A DNA stretch of 19,600 nt from Geodermatophilaceae bacterium (lineage in GTDB: Bacteria; Actinomycetota; Actinomycetes; Mycobacteriales; Geodermatophilaceae): positions 1 to 19,600 of the forward strand of contig JACCUM010000121.1 of NCBI GenBank assembly GCA_013811805.1, given 5' to 3'. A program made the position numbers and the translations under genes. Below are positions 13,295-19,600 of this stretch, one piece after another. The notes beneath the pieces were generated by a model. The model ran no database searches. It was given only the letters and a program-made list of their open reading frames with translations, and was not told the DNA's origin. Each line of letters opens with the position of its first letter. Position 1 is the first letter of the stretch.

Positions 13295-15591
13295 CGCTCG
13301 CGGTGACCAGGGACAGTCCGCTTCGCGGGCTGCTCGGAGGCAAGACCGCGACGGTGCTCGCCGAGCAACTGAGCCTGCACACGGTCGACGACCTGCTCGG
13401 CCATTACCCACGTCGGTACGCCGAGCGCGGGAAGCTGACCGATCTGGCCTCGCTGCGGATCGGCGACGAGGTCACGATCGTGGCTCGAGTCAGGTCGGTG
13501 ACCCAGCGCCGGATGCGCAACAAGCGCGGAACGCTCACCGATGTCGTGGTGGGCGACGGTCGACGCTCGCTCTCGCTGGTGTTCTTCAACCAACCGTGGC
13601 GGGCGAAACAGCTGGCCGCCGGCGTCACCGGGCTGTTCGCCGGCAAGATCGGGGTGCGCGGCAACCAGATCCAGCTCAGCCATCCCGAGTGCGAGATCTT
13701 CGGCGCGACCAACCGCGACCCGGACGCGGTCATCGATCCGGCCGCATTGGTCGACGACGGCGAGCGGGCTCTGACCTACGCCTCCGCGCTCATCCCGGTC
13801 TACCCGGCCAGTCGCGGGATGCAGTCGTGGACGATCGCGCGCTGCCTGCGACTGGCCCTCGAGGCGCTCGGCGACGTCGAGGACCCGCTGCCTGACGACA
13901 TGCGCGGGCGCCGCGGGCTGATCGGGCTGACCGAAGCCTGGCGCAGGATCCATCAGCCGCAGTCGTTGGCCGACGTCGAGCCGGCTCGGCTGCGGCTGAA
14001 ATGGGATGAGGCGGTCACCGTCCAGGTGACCCTGGCCAGACGCAGGGTCGCCCAGGCGATCAATCCCGCCTATCCCCGGCCGATCCGCGAGGGCGGCCTG
14101 CTCGATTCCTTCGACACCCGCCTGCCGTTCGTGCTGACCGCGGGACAACGGGTCGTCGGCGCCGAGATCAGCCGTGACCTCGGCGGGCACAAGCCGATGA
14201 ACCGCCTCCTGCAGGGGGAGGTCGGATCGGGCAAGACCGTTGTGGCTCTGCGCGCGATGCTCCAGGTCATCGACGCCGGAGCGCAGGCTGCCTTTCTAGC
14301 GCCCACCGAAGTGCTTGCCGCCCAACATCTGAGAACCCTACGGAGTCTGCTCGGACCCCTGGGGATCGCTGGCGAGTTCGGTGCCGAGGAGCATGCCACC
14401 GGGATCACGCTGTTGACCGGGTCGCTCTCGGTCAAGGCGCGCCGGGCAGCCCTGGCCGAGGCGGCAGGAGGCGGGGCGGGAATCGTCGTCGGGACCCACG
14501 CGCTGCTCGAGGAGGTCGTGCAATTCGCCGATCTGGGTCTGGTGGTGATCGACGAGCAGCACCGTTTCGGAGTGGAGCAGCGCGATGTCCTTCGGGCCAA
14601 GTCCGCGGCTCCGCCGCACGTTCTGGTCCTCACGGCCACACCGATCCCGCGCACCGTCGCGATGACCGTGTACGGCGACCTGGAGACCACGACTCTCACC
14701 GAGTTGCCTGCCGGCCGGGCTGAGGTGAGCACCAGCGTCGTGCCGGTACGGGAGAAGCCGACCTGGCTGGACCGGGCCTGGACCCGGATCGTCGAAGAGG
14801 CCCGGACCGGCGGGCGAGCGTTCATCGTCTGCCCGCGGATCGGCGACGATGGCGCGACCGGCGCGGGCGCGGCCGGTAACGGTGCAGCCGGGCGGCTCGA
14901 CGATGGCGACGAGTCCCCGCAGCCGCCGGCCGAGGACGACTCCCCGTCCGAGGACGACGAGCCCGGCCCGACCAAGCGCGCACCGCTGGCGGTTCTCGAC
15001 GTAGCCGAGATGTTGCGCGAGGGGCCACTGGCCGGTCTTCGTCTGGCTGTCCTGCACGGCCGGCTGCCCGGGGACGAGAAGGATGCAATCATGCAGGCCT
15101 TCGCCCGCGGTGACCTCGAGGCGTTGGTGACCACGACCGTCATCGAGGTCGGCGTCGACGTACCGGAAGCCTCGGTCATGGCAATTCTGGATGCGGATCG
15201 GTTCGGCGTCAGCCAGTTGCATCAGCTGCGTGGCCGGATCGGCCGGGGCCCGCGGCCAGGGATCTGTCTCCTGGTCACCGAGGCACCGGCCGACAGTCCG
15301 GCCCGCCTTCGACTGGAAGCCGTCGCCGCCACGCGGGACGGCTTCGAGTTGGCTAGGGTCGACCTTGCCTCGCGGCGAGAAGGCAACATCCTCGGCGCCG
15401 CGCAATCCGGTCGGCAATCGGGACTGCGTCTGCTGTCCCTGCTCGATGACGAAGGGATCATCACCCAGGCCCGAGAGGAGGCGACCTACCTGGTGGCCCT
15501 CGATCCGGACCTGGCCGGTCACCCTGCATTGGCTGCCCAGGTGGCCCGGCTGTCCGAGGACCGACGCGCCGACTACTTGGACAAGGCCTGA
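13291..15591 (+). CDS. recG: ATP-dependent DNA helicase RecG
   Basis: This 766-aa superfamily 2 translocase remodels stalled replication forks and Holliday junctions. The N-terminal wedge/OB domain (about 50-140, with RRMRNKRGTLTDVVVGDG at 73-90) precedes the motor: Walker A GEVGSGKT (309-316), DEQH (421-424), TATPIPRT (448-455), TTTVIEVGVDVPEAS (614-628) and motif VI QLRGRIGRG (645-653), followed by the C-terminal REGNILGAAQSG segment. Residues about 519-562 are a low-complexity, Gly/Ala then Asp/Glu/Pro-rich insertion in the second motor domain, in a loop that is shorter in E. coli RecG. ATG 13291 overlaps the upstream stop (ATGA), so the two are translationally coupled. rsmD starts 3 nt after its stop. 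Confidence 0.97.
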   Translation: MTLAVTRDSPLRGLLGGKTATVLAEQLSLHTVDDLLGHYPRRYAERGKLTDLASLRIGDEVTIVARVRSVTQRRMRNKRGTLTDVVVGDGRRSLSLVFFNQPWRAKQLAAGVTGLFAGKIGVRGNQIQLSHPECEIFGATNRDPDAVIDPAALVDDGERALTYASALIPVYPASRGMQSWTIARCLRLALEALGDVEDPLPDDMRGRRGLIGLTEAWRRIHQPQSLADVEPARLRLKWDEAVTVQVTLARRRVAQAINPAYPRPIREGGLLDSFDTRLPFVLTAGQRVVGAEISRDLGGHKPMNRLLQGEVGSGKTVVALRAMLQVIDAGAQAAFLAPTEVLAAQHLRTLRSLLGPLGIAGEFGAEEHATGITLLTGSLSVKARRAALAEAAGGGAGIVVGTHALLEEVVQFADLGLVVIDEQHRFGVEQRDVLRAKSAAPPHVLVLTATPIPRTVAMTVYGDLETTTLTELPAGRAEVSTSVVPVREKPTWLDRAWTRIVEEARTGGRAFIVCPRIGDDGATGAGAAGNGAAGRLDDGDESPQPPAEDDSPSEDDEPGPTKRAPLAVLDVAEMLREGPLAGLRLAVLHGRLPGDEKDAIMQAFARGDLEALVTTTVIEVGVDVPEASVMAILDADRFGVSQLHQLRGRIGRGPRPGICLLVTEAPADSPARLRLEAVAATRDGFELARVDLASRREGNILGAAQSGRQSGLRLLSLLDDEGIITQAREEATYLVALDPDLAGHPALAAQVARLSEDRRADYLDKA

Positions 15592-15594
15592 GCC

Positions 15595-16170
15595 GTGACG
15601 CGGATCGTGGCCGGTGTGGCCCGTGGTCGCCGGCTGACCGTACCCCGCGGTGAGCTGACCCGGCCGACCTCGGATCGGGCTCGGGAGGCGCTGTTCTCCA
15701 CCATCGACGGGCTGCTGCCGTTGAGCGGGGCGCGCGTCCTGGACCTCTACGCCGGCTCGGGCGCGCTCGGGCTCGAGGCCCTTTCCCGGGGCGCCGTCCA
15801 CGCCCTACTCGTCGAGGGTGACCGGCGGGTCGCAGCAACCCTGCGCGCCAACATCGACTCGGTCGCCCTGCAGGGGGCCATCGCGGTGATCAGCCCGGTG
15901 CAGCGGTTGGCGGCCGCTGAACCGGCTCAGGTTGCCGGAACAGCTTCGCCGTACGACGTGGTCTTCGCCGACCCGCCGTACCGTCTGCCGCCTGACGAGT
16001 TGGGCGGCGTCCTCGCCGACCTGTACCGACTGGGGTGGCTGGCAGCGCAGGCGGTGCTGGTCGTCGAGCGCTCCTCCCACGATGACCCCTGGGTGTGGCC
16101 GACACCGCTGCAGCCGATCCGCGATCGGCGCTATGGGGAGGCCGTGCTTTGGTACGGTCGCGCCCCGTGA
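15595..16170 (+). CDS. rsmD: 16S rRNA (guanine(966)-N(2))-methyltransferase
   Basis: This 191-aa SAM-dependent methyltransferase modifies G966 of 16S rRNA during 30S assembly. RIVAGVARGRRL (3-14) and RPTSDRAREALF (23-34) are the RsmD N-terminal signature. VLDLYAGSGALGLEALSRGA (48-67) is the SAM-binding motif I, and DPPY (126-129) is the catalytic N-methyltransferase motif IV. The start is GTG 15595, 3 nt after the recG stop; coaD follows after 13 nt. This rsmD-coaD pairing is widely conserved. Confidence 0.95.
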   Translation: MTRIVAGVARGRRLTVPRGELTRPTSDRAREALFSTIDGLLPLSGARVLDLYAGSGALGLEALSRGAVHALLVEGDRRVAATLRANIDSVALQGAIAVISPVQRLAAAEPAQVAGTASPYDVVFADPPYRLPPDELGGVLADLYRLGWLAAQAVLVVERSSHDDPWVWPTPLQPIRDRRYGEAVLWYGRAP

Positions 16171-16183
16171 GAGCAGCCTTCTG

Positions 16184-16663
16184 ATGAAGAGAAAAGCGGT
16201 CTGCCCTGGGTCTTTCGACCCGATCACCAACGGCCATCTCGACATCATCGAGCGAGCCAGTCAGCTCTACGACGACTTGATCGTCGCGGTCCTGGTCAAT
16301 CCGGAGAAAGCGGGCCTGTTCGACGTCAACAGCCGGATGTCGATGATCAGGGAGTCCACCGCGCACCTCTCGGGTGTCACCGTGGACTCCTTCCATGGCC
16401 TACTCGTGCACTATTGCCGCGACCAGGGGATCGAGGTGATCGTGAAGGGCTTACGGGCGATCAGCGATTTCGAGTACGAGGTCCAGATGGCACAGATGAA
16501 CCGCGGTCTGACCGGAATCGAAACCGTGTTCATGCCGACCGGACCCGAGCACGGTCATCTGTCGTCCAGCTTGATCAAGGCCGTCTCGCATTTCGGCGGC
16601 GACGTCTCCCATCTCGTCCCGGCGCCGGTGCTCGAACGGCTGCGCGAGCGTGGAGAGGATTAG
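16184..16663 (+). CDS. coaD: Phosphopantetheine adenylyltransferase
   Basis: This 159-aa enzyme transfers AMP from ATP to 4'-phosphopantetheine, the penultimate step of coenzyme A synthesis. It starts with CPGSFDPITNGHLDII (7-22), containing the T/HxGH nucleotidyltransferase motif (TNGH, 15-18). KGLRAISDFEYEVQMA is the substrate pocket, and HLSSSLIKAVSHFGGDVSHLVP carries the ISSTxxR/K equivalent. ATG 16184 gives the standard length, with only a weak GAGAG purine stretch upstream. It sits between rsmD and the sepIVA-like gene, separated from the latter by 3 nt. Confidence 0.97.
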   Translation: MKRKAVCPGSFDPITNGHLDIIERASQLYDDLIVAVLVNPEKAGLFDVNSRMSMIRESTAHLSGVTVDSFHGLLVHYCRDQGIEVIVKGLRAISDFEYEVQMAQMNRGLTGIETVFMPTGPEHGHLSSSLIKAVSHFGGDVSHLVPAPVLERLRERGED

Positions 16664-16666
16664 CCG

Positions 16667-17350
16667 ATGGACCGCATCTACGACACGCTGGACGAGATCG
16701 TGACGATGATCGAGCAGGCTCGCGGCGTTCCGATGTCCACCTCGGCCATGGTGCCCCGCGACCATGTCCTCGACCTGCTCGACGAGCTGCGGGATCGGCT
16801 GCCGCCGGCAGTCATCCAGGCCAAAGCTGTCCTCGACCGGCGGGGCGAGCTGTTGGATGCCGCACAGGTGGAAGCCGACCGGATCGCAACGCGTGCCAGG
16901 CAGGACGCCGACGCGCTTGCCGCTCGCGCGCGAGCTGACGCCGAGGACCTGCAGGCCATCGCCGCGCAACGCCGGGCCGAGCTGTTGGCACTCGGACAAC
17001 GCGAACACGAGCGGCTGGTCAGCGAGGGCACCCGGCTCCGTGCCGAAGTCATCGCCCAGGCCCAACAGGACCACGACGAACTACTCGCTCAGGGTCACAG
17101 CGAGCGGGAGCGGCTGATCAGCGAGAGCGAGATCTACCGCAGTGCGGTGTCCCGGGCCGACGAACTGGGAGCGGCAACAGCCGCCGAGGCCGACGTCATG
17201 CGCCGGGAAGTCGACAGCTACGTGGACGCCAAGCTCGCCCACTTCGAAGCCACGTTGTCCCACCTGCTGCGCTCGGTCGAACATGGGCGGGCCAATGTCG
17301 GAGCTCGCAGACCCGCGGGACCCGGCCGCCCCGCCGCCGCGCCGGAGTGA
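16667..17350 (+). CDS. sepIVA: SepIVA/DivIVA-like coiled-coil cell-division protein
   Basis: This 227-aa acidic protein has a short N-terminal domain (1-55, MDRIYDTLDEIVTMIEQAR then VPRDHVLDLLDELRDRLP) and a long predicted coiled coil (about 55-215) rich in A, E, R, D and Q heptads. A Pro/Gly/Arg tail follows. It resembles mycobacterial SepIVA (Rv2927c), a septal protein needed for division, which as I recall also lies next to the YceD gene; here yceD follows after one inserted gene. The ATG 16667 is preceded by GGAGAGGA. The identification rests on architecture and neighbourhood; annotation as an ATP synthase b-like or generic DivIVA-domain protein would be the usual alternative. The TGA overlaps the next GTG. 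Confidence 0.75.
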   Translation: MDRIYDTLDEIVTMIEQARGVPMSTSAMVPRDHVLDLLDELRDRLPPAVIQAKAVLDRRGELLDAAQVEADRIATRARQDADALAARARADAEDLQAIAAQRRAELLALGQREHERLVSEGTRLRAEVIAQAQQDHDELLAQGHSERERLISESEIYRSAVSRADELGAATAAEADVMRREVDSYVDAKLAHFEATLSHLLRSVEHGRANVGARRPAGPGRPAAAPE

Positions 17351-19167
17351 GCCAACCCGCGCCGTCAGGGGTCGTCGCGGTGGTCGTGACCTGGAACCGT
17401 GCCGAGTTGCTGGCCAGATCGCTGTGCGCGATCCTCGCCCAGACCAGCGTGCCGGATCAGATCCTCGTCATCGACAATGCCTCCACCGACGAGACGGCGA
17501 CCATGCTGGCCGACCAGTTCACCGGTCGGATAGAGGTGGTCAGACTCGCGGAGAACATCGGCGGAGCAGGAGGTTTTGCGGCCGGCATCGTCCGTGCCCT
17601 GGAACACGTCCCCGACGTGGTCTGGCTGCTCGACGATGACACCGTCCCCCGCCCGACCGCGTTGCAGGCACTGCTCGAGGCGCGCAGGCACTACCCGGGT
17701 CCGGCCCCGGCGATCGTGGCCAGTCGGGTGGTCTGGATCGACGGTCGGGATCACCCGATGAACACTCCGCGTCGCAAGCCTGGCGCGAGTCGGGCCGAGC
17801 GGCTCGCGGCAGAGCTGATCGGCGCCACTCCGATCCGGTCGGCGTCTTTCGTGTCGATCCTGTGTTCGGCCGAGATCCTGCGCGAGCGCGGCCTTCCCGA
17901 GGTCGACTACTTCCTCTGGAACGACGACTTCGAGTTCACCACCCGTCTGCTGCGGGGGCAGCGTGGCCTGCTGTGCCCCGCCAGCGTCGTGGACCACCAC
18001 ACGAAGACCTTCGGGGGCAGCGATGCCGATCCTGGCGACCGGTTCTTCTTCGAGGTCCGCAACAAGATCTGGGTGTTCAGCCGCGGCACTGGGCTCAATC
18101 CCGCCGAACGCGTGCTCTACGCCGGCGCCACGCTCCGACGCTGGACGCGGACCCTCGCCCGCTCGACCGATCGGCCCCGGTTGTTGCGCGCGGCCAGACG
18201 CGGCCTGGTCGCCGGTGTCCGTGCTGGTCCGCGCTCATCCGGGGAACGGCTGGCCGAGGTTCTCCCGCTGCGCCCGTCGACCCCCGAAGCCGCGATGACG
18301 GCCGACGGCGCGTGGACGGCCGCCGGCGGGGCAGGCGAGGCGTTCTCGCTCCTGATGGCGATCTATGCCGGTGATCGACCGGACTTCTTGGCGCAGGCCT
18401 TCACCAGCACCGTCAACGAGCAGACCCGGCGCCCCGACGAGGTGGTCGTGGTCCAGGACGGACCGATCCCCGCAGAGTTGGCCGATTGCCTGGCGGTGCT
18501 GTCCGCGGCCTCGCCGGTACCTGTCGTGCACGTCGTGCTTGCCGACAATGTGGGACTGGGTCCGGCGCTGGTCGCCGGCCTGTCGCGCTGCTCGTATGAC
18601 GTGGTGGCCCGGATGGATGCCGACGACGTCAGCGAACCGACCCGTTTCGCCGAGCAACTGCCACTTCTCGAGGCCGGCGCGGACATCGTCGGTACCGGCC
18701 TGCGGGAGTTCGTCCACGACCCGGCTGACCCGGCTGACGTCCTGGGTACGCGTACTCCGCCGACCGATCCGGCTCAGATCGCCCGCGCTGCCCGATTTCA
18801 CGATCCGTTCAATCATCCGACCGTGGTCTATCGGCGCCGCGCGGTGCAGGCCGCCGGCGGCTATCAAGATCTTCCGCTGATGGAGGACTACCTCCTTTTC
18901 GCCCGGATGATCGCGGCCGGCGCCCGACCGGCGAATCTGGCCGCGCCGCTGGTCAACTACCGGGTCGGGGCCGGTGCTTATGCCCGCCGTGGGGGGCTCC
19001 GTCTGCTCCGCTCGGAGTTCGCCCTGCAGCGGCGGCTGCGCCGACTGGGCTTCACGACTCCGCTTCAGTACGGACGCAATCTGCTGGTACGCGGTGGCTA
19101 TCGGCTCATTCCGGAGCCGGTCCGCCGGCTGGCCTATCGCGCCTTGATCGCCAACCGGCAGAAGTAG
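17347..19167 (+). CDS. Two-domain (tandem GT2) glycosyltransferase
   Basis: This 606-aa protein carries two complete family-2 glycosyltransferase domains. Domain 1 (about 8-245) has VVVTWNRAELL (12-22), the DNASTDET nucleotide loop (43-50), the metal-binding DDD (96-98) in WLLDDDTVP and WNDDFEF (191-197); it resembles rhamnosyl/galactofuranosyl transferases of the GlfT1/WcaA kind. Domain 2 (about 331-545) has FSLLMAIYAGDRPDFL, VVQDGP (368-373), the DADD motif (424-427) and MEDYLLFARM (512-521), like AmsE-type exopolysaccharide enzymes. A weakly structured linker (about 290-330) joins them. No transmembrane segments are seen, so it probably acts on lipid-linked sugars at the inner membrane face. 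Donor and acceptor sugars are unknown. The start GTG 17347 overlaps the upstream stop by 4 bp. Confidence 0.85.
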   Translation: MSQPAPSGVVAVVVTWNRAELLARSLCAILAQTSVPDQILVIDNASTDETATMLADQFTGRIEVVRLAENIGGAGGFAAGIVRALEHVPDVVWLLDDDTVPRPTALQALLEARRHYPGPAPAIVASRVVWIDGRDHPMNTPRRKPGASRAERLAAELIGATPIRSASFVSILCSAEILRERGLPEVDYFLWNDDFEFTTRLLRGQRGLLCPASVVDHHTKTFGGSDADPGDRFFFEVRNKIWVFSRGTGLNPAERVLYAGATLRRWTRTLARSTDRPRLLRAARRGLVAGVRAGPRSSGERLAEVLPLRPSTPEAAMTADGAWTAAGGAGEAFSLLMAIYAGDRPDFLAQAFTSTVNEQTRRPDEVVVVQDGPIPAELADCLAVLSAASPVPVVHVVLADNVGLGPALVAGLSRCSYDVVARMDADDVSEPTRFAEQLPLLEAGADIVGTGLREFVHDPADPADVLGTRTPPTDPAQIARAARFHDPFNHPTVVYRRRAVQAAGGYQDLPLMEDYLLFARMIAAGARPANLAAPLVNYRVGAGAYARRGGLRLLRSEFALQRRLRRLGFTTPLQYGRNLLVRGGYRLIPEPVRRLAYRALIANRQK

Positions 19168-19209
19168 GCAGGCTCGGCGGGCGCAACCACGCCGTCACAG
19201 ACAGTCGGG

Positions 19210-19215
19210 TATCCT
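19210..19215 (+). promoter_or_regulatory. Putative -10 element upstream of yceD
   Basis: TATCCT matches TANNNT and lies 36 nt before the yceD ATG, in the 84-bp gap after the glycosyltransferase stop. The same hexamer appears on the minus strand before rpmB (11332-11327), another ribosomal gene. No convincing -35 is visible. Confidence 0.35.
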
Positions 19216-19251
19216 TGTCGACGGTCCGATCCGATCTCGGCCAACCCCGCT

Positions 19252-19600
19252 ATGACAAAGACCATGGTTCACCACGCGCACAACCAGCGGCGCAGCCCAT
19301 TCGTCGTGGATCTCCGCGAGTTGGGCCGCCGTCCGGGTTCGTTGCTTCCGGTGCACCGTACGGTCCGCGCACCACAAGGGGTTGGTCTTGATGTGATCGG
19401 TGTTCAAGCCGGCGACGAGTTGACCCTCGACCTGCGGATGGAATCCGTGGTCGAAGGTGTGCTCGTCTCCGGAACAGTGTCCGGCCCGGTCGTCGGGGAG
19501 TGCTCGCGCTGCCTCGACCCGATCCAGGACGTTGTCGAGGTCGAGGTCGTGGAGCTGTTCGCCTATCCGGACAGCGCCACGTCGGAGACCACCGACGAGG
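19252..19600 (+). CDS. yceD: YceD/DUF177 family protein (partial, 3' end outside window)
   Basis: The first 116 residues are present. FVVDLRELGRRPG (17-29) is the usual start of actinobacterial DUF177 proteins, and GECSRCLDP (residues about 82-90) is the family's Cys-x-x-Cys signature, followed by an acidic stretch (VEVEVVELF). The family is associated with 23S rRNA and large-subunit biogenesis, and the gene normally precedes rpmF and rnc, which would lie to the right. ATG 19252 is used; ATG 19264 in the same frame is an alternative, and neither has a clear ribosome binding site. Confidence 0.9.
   Translation, partial: MTKTMVHHAHNQRRSPFVVDLRELGRRPGSLLPVHRTVRAPQGVGLDVIGVQAGDELTLDLRMESVVEGVLVSGTVSGPVVGECSRCLDPIQDVVEVEVVELFAYPDSATSETTDE

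Noticed and set aside
14338..15801. 487-aa minus-strand open frame opposite recG and rsmD
   Set aside because: The sense frame encodes complete RecG and RsmD motifs; the antisense product shows no domain and is a frame shadow.
19195..19407. 70-aa minus-strand open frame at the right end
   Set aside because: It is antisense to the start of yceD, which has the conserved LRELGRRPG and CSRC motifs.
1..19600. Mobile elements, CRISPR arrays, tRNA or rRNA genes, defence systems
   Set aside because: No transposase, integrase, repeat-spacer pattern, tRNA cloverleaf or defence-type domain was recognised by reading the window; a tRNA/Rfam scan was not possible.

Overview
The window looks like a chromosomal housekeeping segment from a high-GC actinobacterium. 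The evidence is the GC-rich coding sequence, GTG/TTG starts, a lysine/alanine-rich HU tail, an F420-biosynthesis gene (fbiD), a SepIVA-like coiled-coil protein and a gene order that, as far as I recall, follows the Mycobacterium tuberculosis hupB-to-coaD block (hupB, mutT1, ppk, fbiD, gpsA, ddl, DUF3515, thiL, rpmB, DAK-like, recG, rsmD, coaD). The lineage within Actinobacteria cannot be fixed from this sequence. There are no insertion sequences, phage genes, CRISPR arrays or RNA genes that I can support.

Layout. (1) 1-168: the 3' end of an HU-like gene and a hairpin shared with the convergent mutT1. (2) 165-4266, minus strand: an operon transcribed fbiD, cold-shock-like protein, ppk, mutT1. 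It links F420 precursor synthesis, polyphosphate and nucleotide sanitation. (3) 4294-7204, plus strand: plsC, gpsA and a PLP-dependent Cys/Met-metabolism enzyme, joined by 4-bp stop/start overlaps; the first two make and use sn-glycerol-3-phosphate for phospholipids. (4) 7252-8355: ddl (D-Ala-D-Ala ligase), possibly leaderless. (5) 8399-9247, minus strand: a 77-aa stand-alone Lrp/AsnC ligand-binding domain and a DUF3515 membrane-anchored protein, ending at a hairpin shared with ddl. (6) 9437-11072, plus strand: thiL, which seems to start at AUC, and a cytidylate-kinase-like protein. Its stop codon overlaps that of the opposing rpmB (11069-11260) in a single CTAG. (7) 11474-19167, plus strand: a tight gene train of DAK/FakA-like protein, recG, rsmD, coaD, sepIVA-like gene and a two-domain GT2 glycosyltransferase. 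(8) 19252 to the end: the start of a yceD (DUF177) gene.

I do not see a convincing undescribed multi-gene system. The points most worth a second look are local oddities in conserved genes: a fused tandem glycosyltransferase inserted between sepIVA and yceD, an AUC start with an ideal ribosome binding site in thiL, an 18-bp tandem repeat expanded in frame inside the DAK-like gene, changed key residues in GpsA, MutT1 and the DAK protein, and a cytidylate-kinase-like gene in the slot I recall as ung in mycobacteria.
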